The notes: generated by a model from the sequence alone, not told the origin. Positions 43,874-52,967 are shown, numbered from the stretch's first letter. The stretch is 64,000 nt of DNA from Pseudomonas fluorescens (GCF_004683905.1 NZ_CP038438.1:1302001-1366000), one strand, 5' to 3'. Made by a program: numbers and translations.

Positions 43874-44370
43874 CCGGCTTTTTGTTACTGACCTTGGGAG
43901 GCGCTGCGCTGGCCTGGCAGTTTCAGGACTGGCGTTACGGGCGACAACTCGCGGAGCAGGCGCGGTTAAACGCCGACACTCTCAATCAGCTGAATGTGGC
44001 CGCAGCCAGCGCGCAGCAGGTCGAGCAGGATAAACGTCTGGCCCTTGAGCAACGCCTCGCGGCCAGTGAACAAACCCACTATCGAGCACTCAGTGATGCC
44101 CAACGTGATCAGGATCGCCTGCGCGATCGTCTTGCCACTGCTGATTTGCGCCTGTCAGTCCTCATCGACGCCGGCGACGCTGCCCAAGGCTGCGGGGTGC
44201 CAGCCGCCACCGGCCCCGGCGGCGTGGATCATGCAGCCGTACGCGCCCGACTTGACCCGGCGCATGCTCAACGAATTATCGCCATCACCGACACCGGCGA
44301 TCGCGGACTGATTGCCTTGCAGGCCTGTCAGGCCTATGTCAGAGCGCTGGCGCCCGAACATTTTGAATGA
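43852..44370 (+). CDS. Rz-like i-spanin
   Basis: Inner-membrane spanin subunit of 172 residues: an N-terminal membrane anchor (RLTGFLLLTLGGAALAW, residues 6-22), then a periplasmic coiled coil rich in Gln/Ala/Arg (about 30-110). With Rz1 it disrupts the outer membrane in the last step of lysis. It overlaps the endolysin end by 22 bases, and its stop overlaps a frame leading into cinA. Start MSVSWRL was chosen for the signal anchor. Confidence 0.88.
   Translation: MSVSWRLTGFLLLTLGGAALAWQFQDWRYGRQLAEQARLNADTLNQLNVAAASAQQVEQDKRLALEQRLAASEQTHYRALSDAQRDQDRLRDRLATADLRLSVLIDAGDAAQGCGVPAATGPGGVDHAAVRARLDPAHAQRIIAITDTGDRGLIALQACQAYVRALAPEHFE
44096..44311 (+). CDS. Rz1-like o-spanin lipoprotein, embedded in Rz
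   Basis: A 71-residue frame lies entirely within Rz in the +1 frame. It has a hydrophobic signal (IRIACAIVLPLLICAC), a lipobox ending at Cys20 and a proline-rich mature part (CQPPPAPAAW), all expected of Rz1. The embedded arrangement is that of lambda-type Rz/Rz1. Confidence 0.8.
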   Translation: MPNVIRIACAIVLPLLICACQSSSTPATLPKAAGCQPPPAPAAWIMQPYAPDLTRRMLNELSPSPTPAIAD

Positions 44371-44438
44371 GTCTGTGTATTGAAAGCGCAACCGGGTCGT
44401 GTACGGTGGTAGTCATTCCATCCGATCCGGAGCGCACC

Positions 44439-44939
44439 GTGAAAGAGATCACTCAACTGGCTGCCGAGCTCGGCCGACGTTTGCAGTTGCTCAACGCCCA
44501 CGTCACCACGGCCGAGTCGTGTACCGGTGGCGGGATTGCTGAAGCGATCACGCGGATTCCGGGGAGCTCGGCGTGGTTCGAGGCCGGTTACGTGACCTAC
44601 TCCAACCGGCAGAAGACCCGGCAACTGAATGTCCCCACCGAATTGTTCGGCACGGTGGGTGCGGTCAGTCGCGAAGTCGTCGAGGCGATGGTGCGTGGTG
44701 CGCAGAAGCACAGTCTGGCGCGGTTTGCCGTGGCGGTCAGCGGCGTGGCGGGGCCCGATGGCGGTACACCGAACAAACCGGTGGGCACGGTGTGGCTGGC
44801 CTGGGGCGTGGGCGATGCGGTTTCCAGTGAGGTTCAGCACTTCCCCGGCAACCGCGATGAAGTCCGCCGACAAACGGTGAAGGCCGCGCTAGAGGGGCTG
44901 TTGCGACTAGCGGCACGAGAAATCGAAAATCAGGGGTAG
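44439..44939 (+). CDS. pncC: Nicotinamide-nucleotide amidohydrolase (CinA C-terminal domain)
   Basis: Deamidates nicotinamide mononucleotide to nicotinate mononucleotide in NAD recycling. I start at GTG 44439 ([15 protein letters not shown]), giving 166 residues with the [20 protein letters not shown] motif at about 23-42 and [20 protein letters not shown] near 105-125. The longer frame would begin within the Rz stop. It marks the right border of the tail island and is usually called cinA in Pseudomonas; the N-terminal CinA domain is absent. Confidence 0.92.
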   Translation: MKEITQLAAELGRRLQLLNAHVTTAESCTGGGIAEAITRIPGSSAWFEAGYVTYSNRQKTRQLNVPTELFGTVGAVSREVVEAMVRGAQKHSLARFAVAVSGVAGPDGGTPNKPVGTVWLAWGVGDAVSSEVQHFPGNRDEVRRQTVKAALEGLLRLAAREIENQG

Positions 44940-44966
44940 GCGATCCGCGAACGCTGTGGAATAATA

Positions 44967-44982
44967 CTGGCTACTTATACAG
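44967..44982. promoter_or_regulatory. LexA (SOS) box of recA
   Basis: CTGGCTACTTATACAG fits the LexA pattern CTG-N10-CAG and lies 41 bp before the recA start, overlapping the promoter; ATAATA at 44961-44966 may be its -10. Confidence 0.75.
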
Positions 44983-45022
44983 GTGTTGGCCGTCAGGCCT
45001 TATTGATTACGTGAGGACTTTA

Positions 45023-46081
45023 ATGGACGACAACAAGAAGAAAGCCTTGGCTGCGGCCCTGGGTCAGATCGAACGTCAATTCGGCAAGGGTGCCGTGATG
45101 CGTATGGGCGATCAGGACCGTCAGGCGATCCCGGCTATCTCCACCGGCTCTCTGGGTCTGGACATCGCACTCGGCATCGGCGGTCTGCCAAAAGGCCGTA
45201 TTGTTGAAATCTACGGTCCTGAATCTTCCGGTAAAACCACACTGACGCTGTCCGTGATCGCCCAGGCTCAAAAAGCCGGCGCGACCTGCGCCTTCGTCGA
45301 CGCCGAACACGCCCTCGACCCTGAGTACGCCGGCAAGCTGGGCGTCAACGTCGACGACCTGCTGGTTTCCCAGCCGGACACCGGTGAACAGGCGCTGGAA
45401 ATCACTGACATGCTGGTGCGCTCCAACGCAGTAGACGTGATCATCGTCGACTCCGTGGCTGCACTGGTACCGAAGGCTGAAATCGAAGGCGAAATGGGTG
45501 ACATGCACGTGGGCCTGCAAGCCCGTCTGATGTCCCAGGCGCTGCGTAAAATCACCGGTAACATCAAGAACGCCAACTGCCTGGTGATCTTCATCAACCA
45601 GATCCGCATGAAGATCGGCGTGATGTTCGGCAGCCCGGAAACCACCACCGGTGGTAACGCGCTGAAGTTCTACGCTTCGGTCCGTCTCGACATCCGCCGT
45701 ACCGGCGCGGTGAAGGAAGGCGACGAAGTGGTCGGCAGCGAAACCCGCGTCAAGGTTGTGAAGAACAAGGTGGCGTCGCCGTTCCGTCAGGCCGAGTTCC
45801 AGATCCTTTACGGCAAAGGCATCTACCTCAATGGCGAGATGATCGACCTGGGCGTGCTGCATGGTTTCGTCGAGAAATCCGGCGCCTGGTATGCCTATGA
45901 AGGCACCAAGATCGGTCAGGGCAAGGCCAACTCGGCCAAGTTCCTGGCAGACAACCCGGAAGTCGCTGCCAAGCTCGAGAAGCAGCTGCGTGACAAACTG
46001 CTGTCGCCAGCGGTGATCGCCGACTCCAAGGCTTCTGCGGTCAAAGAGACCGAAGACGACCTGGCTGACGCTGATATCTGA
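45023..46081 (+). CDS. recA: Recombinase RecA
   Basis: Recombination and SOS coprotease, 352 residues. Walker [10 protein letters not shown] is at about 66-74, Walker [11 protein letters not shown] near 140, and the DNA-binding loop 2 around 195-210. The acidic C terminus ([12 protein letters not shown]) is typical. GAGGA precedes the ATG. RecA filaments would trigger self-cleavage of the S24 repressor at 13 kb and thus tailocin production. recX follows after eight bases. Confidence 0.99.
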   Translation: MDDNKKKALAAALGQIERQFGKGAVMRMGDQDRQAIPAISTGSLGLDIALGIGGLPKGRIVEIYGPESSGKTTLTLSVIAQAQKAGATCAFVDAEHALDPEYAGKLGVNVDDLLVSQPDTGEQALEITDMLVRSNAVDVIIVDSVAALVPKAEIEGEMGDMHVGLQARLMSQALRKITGNIKNANCLVIFINQIRMKIGVMFGSPETTTGGNALKFYASVRLDIRRTGAVKEGDEVVGSETRVKVVKNKVASPFRQAEFQILYGKGIYLNGEMIDLGVLHGFVEKSGAWYAYEGTKIGQGKANSAKFLADNPEVAAKLEKQLRDKLLSPAVIADSKASAVKETEDDLADADI

Positions 46082-46089
46082 TCGCAGCG

Positions 46090-46560
46090 ATGACCACCGC
46101 TGTACTCGATACCCTCGTCGCGGTGCGGCGAACCGCCATGGACCTGCTCGCTCGACGCGAGCACGGTCGAGTCGAACTGACGCGTAAGCTGCGTCAGCGA
46201 GGCGCTGATGCGGAAATGATCGAAACAGCCCTCGACCGATTGACGGAAGAGGGGCTGCTTTCCGAAGCCCGTTACCTTGAAAGCTTTGTTTCCTACCGTG
46301 CCCGTTCCGGCTACGGCCCTTTGCGCATTCGCGAAGAGCTGGGCCAGCGAGGTTTGCAACGCGCCGATATCGAACTTGCCCTGCGTGAAAGCGGTATCGA
46401 CTGGCAGGAGCAGCTTCGCGAGACGTGGCAACGCAAGTTCTCGGGACACTTGCCGATTGACGCCAAGGAGCGCGCCAAACAAGGCCGCTTCCTCGCCTAT
46501 CGGGGTTTTTCGATGGAGATGATCAACCGCTTGTTCAGCGGCAGAAGCATGGACGATTAA
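46090..46560 (+). CDS. recX: Regulatory protein RecX
   Basis: Binds RecA filaments and limits recombinase activity. The 156 residues consist of three-helix repeats ([19 protein letters not shown] at the start, [15 protein letters not shown] in the middle). It is almost certainly co-transcribed with recA. Confidence 0.95.
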   Translation: MTTAVLDTLVAVRRTAMDLLARREHGRVELTRKLRQRGADAEMIETALDRLTEEGLLSEARYLESFVSYRARSGYGPLRIREELGQRGLQRADIELALRESGIDWQEQLRETWQRKFSGHLPIDAKERAKQGRFLAYRGFSMEMINRLFSGRSMDD

Positions 46561-46573
46561 GTCGGTTTAATAG

Positions 46574-46611
46574 AAACGGCCCGCTATGAAAATAGCGGGC
46601 CGTTTTTTTTT
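46574..46611. terminator. recX terminator, shared with the converging gene
   Basis: AACGGCCCGCTA and TAGCGGGCCGTT form a long hairpin followed by T9, 14 bp after the recX stop and five bases before the stop of the opposite gene. Confidence 0.9.
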
Positions 46612-46615
46612 GCCT

Positions 46616-47734
46616 TCAAATTACCTTTGATGGCTCACGTGCACGTTGGGCGGTCTGCGGTTGGGTGTGAGCCCAGTTTTCGGGGAGGTTGATGTAATCC
46701 ACCAGTTCCCTGAGACGGCCATGATTTCGGGCATTGAACGCGAAAGCCAACCGCACCAGGTGGCTGTACTGCGCTTCGTCATGTTCCTCGCCGCTGTAAG
46801 CGTGTTGATGGAACTGGTCACTCAGGCACAGATCGGCGAAAGCCTCCTGCATATGCGCCATCGCCACGTCACTGAGCTTGTGATGCATACGAATCACGAA
46901 CTGACGCTTGAGCCAGCGACTGGAGTGGAAGTTGCTGTAGAACTGGTTGATCTGCTCCACCGCCTCATCGACGTTATAGACCAGACGCATCAGTTTCAGG
47001 TCGGTGGGCAGGATGTAGTGGTTTTCTTCGAGTTGCTGGCGAATGAAGTCCAGGGCGCCTTGCCAGAATGTTCCGCCCGGCGCATCCAGCAACACCACCG
47101 GCACCAACGGGCTTTTGCCGGTCTGGATCAGTGTCAGTACTTCCAGTGCCTCGTCCAGGGTGCCGAACCCGCCAGGGCACAGCACCAGCGCATCGGCTTC
47201 CTTGACGAAGAACAGTTTGCGGGTGAAGAAAAAATGGAACGGCAGCAGATTGCCGGTGCCGTCCACAGTCGGGTTGGCATGCTGCTCGAAGGGCAGGGTG
47301 ATGTTGAACCCGAGGCTGTGGTCACGCCCGGCGCCTTCGTGCGCGGCGGCCATGATCCCGCCACCCGCACCGGTGATGACCATCATGTCTGATCGCGTCA
47401 GGGCCGCGCCGAGTTCACGCGCCATTGCATACAGGGGGTGCTCGACCGGCGTGCGCGCCGAGCCGAATACCGTGACTTTGCGTCGTCCCTTGAATTGTTC
47501 CAGCACCCGGAACGCCTGCTCCAGTTCACGCAGGGCCTGCAGGGTGATCTTGGCGTTCCAGCGGTTGTGATCCTCTTGGGCCATGCGCAGCACGGTCAGG
47601 ATCATGTCGCGATAAATCGGCAGGTTCGGGCTGTCGGGGGAAATCTGCTTGAGCTGTTCTTCGACCTTGCTGATGAGGTCGGGGCCGCTTTCCTGAAAAT
47701 GTCGGCTGAGCAGGTCATTCGGTTGGTAAGGCAT
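46616..47734 (-). CDS. LOG-family protein (Rossmann-fold nucleotide-binding, lysine decarboxylase-like)
   Basis: A 372-residue protein. The LOG motif PGGFGTLDE (consensus PGGxGTxxE) and ITGAGGGIMAAAHEGA show the nucleotide-binding Rossmann fold of cytokinin phosphoribohydrolase-like enzymes; the bacterial substrate of this long form is not established. Extra N- and C-terminal helices (about 90 and 100 residues) distinguish it from the short LOG proteins. It converges with recX. Confidence 0.9.
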   Translation of the reverse strand: MPYQPNDLLSRHFQESGPDLISKVEEQLKQISPDSPNLPIYRDMILTVLRMAQEDHNRWNAKITLQALRELEQAFRVLEQFKGRRKVTVFGSARTPVEHPLYAMARELGAALTRSDMMVITGAGGGIMAAAHEGAGRDHSLGFNITLPFEQHANPTVDGTGNLLPFHFFFTRKLFFVKEADALVLCPGGFGTLDEALEVLTLIQTGKSPLVPVVLLDAPGGTFWQGALDFIRQQLEENHYILPTDLKLMRLVYNVDEAVEQINQFYSNFHSSRWLKRQFVIRMHHKLSDVAMAHMQEAFADLCLSDQFHQHAYSGEEHDEAQYSHLVRLAFAFNARNHGRLRELVDYINLPENWAHTQPQTAQRAREPSKVI

Positions 47735-48091
47735 TCAACGTCTCCTTCTGCACAGAGCGGGTGGCCCTGACGTGCGGCGTCAGTGCCGCGCTGCAAAAAA
47801 CACACACTCGGCAGCTCCTTTTTCTGCCGTGAACAGGTGATCGGGAATACTTTGAATCTAGACCCTTGCGAGCCATTGCGCTGAGTTGATCTTTACGCCG
47901 CGCAGGCTTTCCTGGCAACCGTTGCGGGCTGGCTGGCAATGAATATTCACCACTCGTCCGAACGTACGCCGTAGAGCAATCACTCTGATTTACTAACCTA
48001 CAGGCACTGTACGACAGCTTTGAGTCGGCAACCGTACGCAGGGTGCGCGCTTTTCAAGGATTCGCGGGTAGCAGGCATGGAGGCGGGAGAG
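47735..48091. other. Intergenic region without recognised element
   Basis: About 350 bp between the divergent LOG-family gene and the small gene at 48092. I see no hairpin terminator, REP copy or convincing operator. Confidence 0.5.
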
Positions 48092-48286
48092 ATGGCCAGA
48101 GTGGTTCTGGAAATCGATACGCAGTTGTATCGGATGCTGAAAGCATCAGCCGAGACCAATCAAGTGAGTCTCGAAGAGGAGTGCTGCCGTCGGTTGGCAG
48201 GTGGAGAACGACGTTCTCGCTACTTGCAGGCCCTGGTGGCCGAATTGCGCGCCGAAGATGAACAACGGCGCGCCAATACCCGATGA
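48092..48286 (+). CDS. Small protein with ribbon-helix-helix-like N terminus
   Basis: A 64-residue protein, MARVVLEIDTQLYRMLKASA onward. The beta-strand then two helices (VVLEIDTQLYRMLKASAETN, QVSLEEECCRRL) fit an Arc/CopG-type fold, so it may bind DNA; no partner toxin gene adjoins. GGGAGAG stands before the chosen ATG; a further ATG at 48077 is possible. It converges tail to tail with the next gene, stops being adjacent. Confidence 0.65.
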   Translation: MARVVLEIDTQLYRMLKASAETNQVSLEEECCRRLAGGERRSRYLQALVAELRAEDEQRRANTR

Positions 48287-48712
48287 TTACTTCTTCTTCG
48301 CCGGGGCAGCTTTCGGGCAATCGGAATCCTGGTAGCTGGCCGAGCCGATGGCCTTGTTGGTTTTATATTCACTGAAGTCGTAACGCATGATCGCACCCTT
48401 GGCCATCAGCTTGCGGTACGACGGGTTATTGCACACCGAAGCACCCAGCTGGAAATACACGGCTTTTGGGTCAGCGCGCATCTTTTCGGCGTGGCTGGCC
48501 TGGACGCTCAGGTGGTTGATCAGGGTAACGCCCTCAACGGTGTAGCCCTGATCGAGAATGTCTTCATTGATCGCCCGTGGCGTGCCGACGCTGCTTTGTT
48601 CGGCGATGTTGCGCAGTTCTTTGTTCAGATTCTGCTCTTTCAAGGACGCCGCTTGTGCGCTGAAGGACAACGCCAGTGCGATGGCCGCGGTAGGAACGAT
48701 AAGGCGCAGCAT
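48287..48712 (-). CDS. PA3611-like quorum-sensing-regulated secreted protein
   Basis: A 141-residue protein with signal peptide (LRLIVPTAAIALALSFSAQA, cut after about residue 21) and two cysteines in the mature part (ASVCNNPSYRKLMAKGA, DSDCPKAAPAKKK). The body from LKEQNLNKELRNIAEQSSVG resembles PA3611 of P. aeruginosa, described as a quorum-regulated virulence-related protein. The start was set at the signal peptide, far inside the long open frame, with AGGAG in front. Confidence 0.8.
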   Translation of the reverse strand: MLRLIVPTAAIALALSFSAQAASLKEQNLNKELRNIAEQSSVGTPRAINEDILDQGYTVEGVTLINHLSVQASHAEKMRADPKAVYFQLGASVCNNPSYRKLMAKGAIMRYDFSEYKTNKAIGSASYQDSDCPKAAPAKKK

Positions 48713-48898
48713 GAAACTCTCCTGATTCAGTGACTGGTGGTTCGACCAGCCCCGTGGCTGTGCGTTCAGTGGCGCCGGATTATAGGGGAGCCGGTCGGGA
48801 CGGTACAGGTTTGCGCTCGTCGCTCTGGTAAACTGCCGCCCTTTATTGCCTTGCCGAGTGCTGTGTGTGTCGAGTTTTCCTGCCATAAGGCGTTGCCC

Positions 48899-49648
48899 GT
48901 GATCCATCATGCCCCCAACGCCGTAGCCCGCTTGCGTGACCAGCGCGAGGACGAAGGTATCAAGCCGATTCAGGCCCGTGGTTTTCGCTCCGAGCGTTGC
49001 CGCGACTGCCGGGTGATCATCAGCCACTGCCTGTGCGCCTGGCGGCCGACCGTCGAAACCCGTTCCGGTGTGTGTCTGATCATGACCGGCAAGGAAGTGT
49101 TCAAGCCGAGCAACACCGGTTGGTTGATCGCCGATGTGGTGCGCGACAACCACGCGTTCATCTGGTCGCGCACCGAACCCGACCCGCGGATGCTGGCGCT
49201 GCTCAACGACCCGCAATGGCAGCCGTACCTTGTATTTCCCGGCGAATATGTAGAACCGTCGCGGGTGACCAACACCGTCGTGCCCGATAGCAGCAAGCGT
49301 CCGTTGTTCATCCTGCTGGATGCGACCTGGACCGAGGCGCGCAAGATTTTCCGCAAGAGTCCGTACTTCGACCGTTTGCCGATTCTCAGCCTGCTGCCCG
49401 ACAGACTCTCGCGTTATCGCCTGCGCCGCTCGACCCGCAGCGAGCACCTGTGCACCGCCGAAGTCGCGGCTTTGTGCCTGGAACTGGCCGGGGACAGCGA
49501 TGCAGCGTCGGCGCTGGACGCTTACTTCGATGTGTTCAGCCAGCACTATCTGGGCGCCAAACAACAGTTGCCGCTCAACGAGTCGACTCCGGCCCACGCC
49601 GAGCTCTTGCCTTATATACGAAAGCCGCAAGCGGTGTTGGCCCCATAG
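48899..49648 (+). CDS. DTW-domain tRNA-uridine aminocarboxypropyltransferase
   Basis: The DTW family (TapT/TapB) transfers the aminocarboxypropyl group of SAM to uridine in tRNA, giving acp3U. The motif appears as LDATWTEARK near residue 143, and an N-terminal zinc-like CRDCRVIISHCLC cluster at about 34-46 is typical. I start at GTG 48899, after AAGG, giving 249 residues; an upstream GTG at 48866 is an alternative. Confidence 0.85.
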   Translation: MIHHAPNAVARLRDQREDEGIKPIQARGFRSERCRDCRVIISHCLCAWRPTVETRSGVCLIMTGKEVFKPSNTGWLIADVVRDNHAFIWSRTEPDPRMLALLNDPQWQPYLVFPGEYVEPSRVTNTVVPDSSKRPLFILLDATWTEARKIFRKSPYFDRLPILSLLPDRLSRYRLRRSTRSEHLCTAEVAALCLELAGDSDAASALDAYFDVFSQHYLGAKQQLPLNESTPAHAELLPYIRKPQAVLAP

Positions 49649-49872
49649 TGGCCCATACTTCACCCAGCGGCGGCCGTGCTGCTTGACCACCCCGGCTACG
49701 CTGGGCATGCTTGGCGCCGATTGGGGTGCGGCCAAGGTTTGAAACGCCGTGTTTGCTCGTGATTGGCGTTGAACGTGCCCCTGTGGATAGCGCTGTGCGG
49801 CGGTATCTCGAGTTGCTTTGGCGAGGCCCGAATGCGTCGGGTCTGCCATCAAAAAACAGGATCATTTGAAAA

Positions 49873-50523
49873 ATGGCCACATACGACATCCTGATTGCCG
49901 ATGATCACCCTCTGTTTCGTAGCGCGCTGCATCAAGCGGTGACACTGGGCCTTGGCCCGGATGTGCGACTGGTGGAGGTGGCGAGCATCGCCGAGCTGGA
50001 AGCGCGCCTGACCGAAAAATCCGACTGGGATCTGGTCCTGCTGGACCTGAACATGCCCGGCGCGTTCGGGTTTTCCGGTCTGGTCATGCTGCGCGGGCAG
50101 TACCCGCAGATTCCGGTGGTGATGGTCTCGGCCCAGGAAGAAGCTTCGGTCATGGTCAAGTCCCGGGAGTTCGGCGCCAGTGGCTTTATTCCCAAGTCCA
50201 GCGACCTGAATGTGATTCAGCAAGCCGTGCGCAAGGTGCTCGATGGCGATGTGTTCTGGCCCCCGCAGGCGTTCGAAGCCGTCAGTGTCTCCGATGAAGC
50301 CAAAGCCGCCAGCGACGGCCTGGCCAGTCTCACCCCGCAGCAGTTCCGCGTACTGACCATGGTCTGTGAAGGCCTGCTGAACAAGCAGATTGCCTACGAG
50401 TTGAGCGTGTCCGAAGCGACCATCAAGGCCCACGTCACGGCGATCTTTCGCAAGTTGAATGTGCGCACCCGGACTCAGGCGGCATTACTTCTGCAACAAC
50501 TTGAGTCAATTCCGAGCCAATAA
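49873..50523 (+). CDS. erdR: LuxR-type response regulator ErdR
   Basis: A 216-residue regulator: receiver domain at 1-125 with acidic pocket Asp10/Asp11 and phosphorylation site Asp58 (VLLDLNMPG), and a LuxR/GerE helix-turn-helix at about 150-210 (NKQIAYELSVSEATIKAHVT). Sequence and the neighbouring dgkA match PA3604 (ErdR), which controls ethanol oxidation and acetate use in Pseudomonas. No sensor kinase gene adjoins. dgkA follows after 74 bp. Confidence 0.88.
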   Translation: MATYDILIADDHPLFRSALHQAVTLGLGPDVRLVEVASIAELEARLTEKSDWDLVLLDLNMPGAFGFSGLVMLRGQYPQIPVVMVSAQEEASVMVKSREFGASGFIPKSSDLNVIQQAVRKVLDGDVFWPPQAFEAVSVSDEAKAASDGLASLTPQQFRVLTMVCEGLLNKQIAYELSVSEATIKAHVTAIFRKLNVRTRTQAALLLQQLESIPSQ

Positions 50524-50597
50524 AGGCTGGCGTCTTCACGCTTTTTTGACTTTTGTTGCTCTAGCTTTCCCACTCCTTTCTGGTTGGTTTTTACGTT

Positions 50598-50960
50598 ATG
50601 TCACCTTTCAAGGGCCAGACCGGCCTGAAACGCATCCTCAACGCATCCGGTTACTCGCTGGACGGCCTGCGCGCGGCCTTCACCGGCGAAGCCGCATTTC
50701 GCCAACTGGTGCTGCTCAATGTGGTGCTGATTCCGCTGACGTTCTTCCTGAATGTCAGTCGCGTCGAACAGGCACTGCTGATCGCCGTGTGCCTGCTGGC
50801 GCTGATCGTCGAGTTGCTGAATTCGGCGGTGGAAGCGGCGATTGACCGCATTTCGCTGGAACTGCACCCGCTGTCGAAGAACGCCAAGGACATGGGCAGC
50901 GCCGCGCAATTCGTGGCCCTGAGCATGATTGCCCTGGTGTGGGCGGTGATTCTGCTTTAA
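50598..50960 (+). CDS. dgkA: Diacylglycerol kinase
   Basis: Small integral membrane kinase (120 residues, three membrane segments at about 35-52, 56-72 and 100-118) that phosphorylates diacylglycerol released by osmoregulated glucan synthesis. The active-site motif ELLNSAVEAAID is at about 72-83, followed by KNAKDMGSAA. It converges with the finR-like gene; their ends overlap by four bases. Confidence 0.95.
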   Translation: MSPFKGQTGLKRILNASGYSLDGLRAAFTGEAAFRQLVLLNVVLIPLTFFLNVSRVEQALLIAVCLLALIVELLNSAVEAAIDRISLELHPLSKNAKDMGSAAQFVALSMIALVWAVILL

Positions 50961-51883
50961 GCGATACTCGGCAAGACGATCTCGTCGCTGCGCTGCACCC
51001 CGGCGGTGAAGGCGCGGCACAGATCGAGAAACTCGCGCATGGCCGACGTCTGGTATTTCTGCTTGTGCCAGATGAAGTAGAACTGCCGGGCCAGATCCAG
51101 ATCCGGGGTTTCCACCGCCACCAGGCTGCCGCGTCGAAACGCATCACGCAGCGCCAGCCGTGAAATACAGCCAATCCCCAACCCTGATTCCACCGCGCGT
51201 TTGATCGCTTCGGTGTGCTCTAGCTCCAGGCGGATATTCAGCGCACTGCGATGGTGCCGCATGGCCTGATCAAAGGTCAGGCGCGTGCCGGAACCCTGTT
51301 CACGCAGAATCCACGCTTCGTGCGTCAACTCTTCCATGGTCGCGCTGCCACGTTTGGCCAGAGGGTGCTCCGGCGCGCAAAACACCACCAGTTCATCTTC
51401 CACCCAGCTCTGCACTTCGATGTCCGGATGGCTGCAGTCGCCTTCGATTAGACCCAGATCAATTTCGTAATGAGCGACTTGATGCACGATATTGGCAGTG
51501 TTCTGTACGTGCAGTTTTACCTGGCTTTCCGGGTGGCGCTGCATGAAGCCGCCGATCAACAGGGTCGCCAGATAATTGCCGATGGTCAGGGTGGCGCCCA
51601 CCGAGAGTGAGCCGAAACCGGATTTGCCGTTGAGCAGGTCTTCGATTTCCTTGGACTGGTCGAGCAGTGCCACCGCTTGCGGCAACAGCTGTTTACCGAG
51701 GGCGTTCAGGCTCAGGCGTTTGCCGGCGCGGTCGAACAGCTGGCAGCTGGACTGGCGCTCCAGTTCGGTGATCGAGGTGCTCGCCGCCGATTGCGAGAGG
51801 TTGAGCAGACCCGCAGCACGGGATACGCTCTCCTGCTGGGCGACGGCGACGAAGACTTGCAGTTGACGAAGAGTAAATCGCAT
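50957..51883 (-). CDS. finR: LysR-family regulator FinR, divergent from fpr
   Basis: A 308-residue LysR regulator with helix-turn-helix at about 16-60 (VSRAAGLLNLSQSAASTSIT). It is transcribed away from fpr with 133 bp between the starts. In P. putida and P. aeruginosa FinR in this position activates fpr under oxidative stress. The start was set at MRFTLRQLQVF, 48 codons inside the open frame. Confidence 0.88.
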   Translation of the reverse strand: MRFTLRQLQVFVAVAQQESVSRAAGLLNLSQSAASTSITELERQSSCQLFDRAGKRLSLNALGKQLLPQAVALLDQSKEIEDLLNGKSGFGSLSVGATLTIGNYLATLLIGGFMQRHPESQVKLHVQNTANIVHQVAHYEIDLGLIEGDCSHPDIEVQSWVEDELVVFCAPEHPLAKRGSATMEELTHEAWILREQGSGTRLTFDQAMRHHRSALNIRLELEHTEAIKRAVESGLGIGCISRLALRDAFRRGSLVAVETPDLDLARQFYFIWHKQKYQTSAMREFLDLCRAFTAGVQRSDEIVLPSIA

Positions 51884-51895
51884 ATCGATATAACC

Positions 51896-51908
51896 GATAA
51901 CCCTTATC
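51896..51908. promoter_or_regulatory. Candidate FinR operator
   Basis: GATAA-CCC-TTATC is a perfect inverted repeat in the finR-fpr intergenic region just upstream of finR. It fits a LysR half-site arrangement; a TAGAAT box near 51944 could be the fpr -10. Confidence 0.4.
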
Positions 51909-52016
51909 TTAATAATCCAGTTAACAGATATTGTCGTCGCTATTAGAATGCGATGCAATTGCGCACTGTTGGCCGCAAAGGCGAGCGCAGACCCAATATC
52001 CAGGAGTCCCACGTAC

Positions 52017-52796
52017 ATGAGCAACATGAACCACGAGCGTGTCCTCAGTGTTCATCACTGGAACGACACTCTGTTCAGCTTCAAGTGCACCCGTGATCCG
52101 GGCCTGCGCTTCGAGAACGGTCAGTTCGTGATGATCGGCCTGCAACAGCCCAACGGCCGCCCGCTTATGCGCGCTTACTCGATCGCCAGCCCGAACTGGG
52201 AAGAGCATCTCGAGTTCTTCAGCATCAAGGTGCAGGATGGTCCGCTGACCTCGCAGCTGCAGCACCTGAAGGAAGGCGACGAGATCATCATCTCGAAGAA
52301 GCCTACCGGCACCCTGGTGCTGGACGACCTGAACCCGGGCAAGCATCTGTATCTGCTGAGCACCGGCACCGGTCTGGCGCCGTTCATGAGCGTGATCCAG
52401 GACCCGGAAACCTACGAGCGCTTTGAAAAAGTGATCCTGGTGCACGGCGTACGCTACGTCAACGAAGTCGCCTACCGCGAATTCATCACCGAGCACCTGC
52501 CGCAGAACGAGTTCTTCGGTGAAGCGCTGCGTGACAAGCTGATCTACTACCCGACCGTGACCCGCGAGCCGTTCGAGAACCAGGGCCGTCTGACCGACCT
52601 GATGCGCAGCGGCAAGCTGTTCAGCGACATCGGTCTGCCACCGATCAACCCGCAGGACGACCGCGCAATGATCTGCGGCAGCCCGAGCATGCTCGACGAG
52701 ACCAGCGAAGTGCTCGACAGCTTCGGGCTGAAGATCTCGGCGCGGATGCGCGAGCCGGGTGACTACCTGATCGAGCGTGCGTTCGTCGAGAAGTAA
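52017..52796 (+). CDS. fpr: Ferredoxin-NADP reductase
   Basis: Exchanges electrons between NADPH and ferredoxin or flavodoxin and supports repair of iron-sulfur clusters under oxidative stress. The 259 residues carry the FAD-binding MRAYSIASPNW at about 53-63, the NADP-binding STGTGLAPFMS near 115-125 and the C terminus YLIERAFVEK of the bacterial class. AGGAG lies nine bases before the ATG. Confidence 0.96.
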   Translation: MSNMNHERVLSVHHWNDTLFSFKCTRDPGLRFENGQFVMIGLQQPNGRPLMRAYSIASPNWEEHLEFFSIKVQDGPLTSQLQHLKEGDEIIISKKPTGTLVLDDLNPGKHLYLLSTGTGLAPFMSVIQDPETYERFEKVILVHGVRYVNEVAYREFITEHLPQNEFFGEALRDKLIYYPTVTREPFENQGRLTDLMRSGKLFSDIGLPPINPQDDRAMICGSPSMLDETSEVLDSFGLKISARMREPGDYLIERAFVEK

Positions 52797-52807
52797 CCCG
52801 CAATACC

Positions 52808-52897
52808 TGTGGGAGCGGGCTTGCTCGCGAAGGGCGGCTGTCAGTCGACGTCAATGTTGAATGGCGCACCGCTTTCGCGAGCAAGCCCGCTCCCACA
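52808..52897. repeat. REP doublet, type A
   Basis: GTGGGAGCGGGCTTGCTCGC and its inverse, head to head between the convergent fpr and trmO genes. Confidence 0.9.
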
Positions 52898-52916
52898 ATG
52901 GTTTCGTGCTACACAG

Positions 52917-52956
52917 AAAAGCCCGCGTTGCCTGAGAAGGCAGCGCGGGCTTTTTC
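52917..52956. terminator. Bidirectional terminator between fpr and trmO
   Basis: AAAAGCCCGCG and CGCGGGCTTTTT enclose a second small stem (TTGCC/GGCAG). A-rich and T-rich flanks allow function on both strands. Confidence 0.85.
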
Positions 52957-52967
52957 GTTTCCGGGGT

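Noticed and set aside
12946..44370. Island as an intact prophage
   Set aside because: No integrase, terminase, portal, capsid or replication gene and no recognisable att repeats at the mutS and cinA borders.
47990..48020. CTGTACGACAG near 48 kb as a LexA box
   Set aside because: The half-sites are only five bases apart instead of ten, so it does not fit the LexA pattern.
48020..48091. Upstream extension of the small gene at 48092
   Set aside because: The extension starts at a TTG without ribosome binding site, whereas GGGAGAG directly precedes the ATG at 48092.
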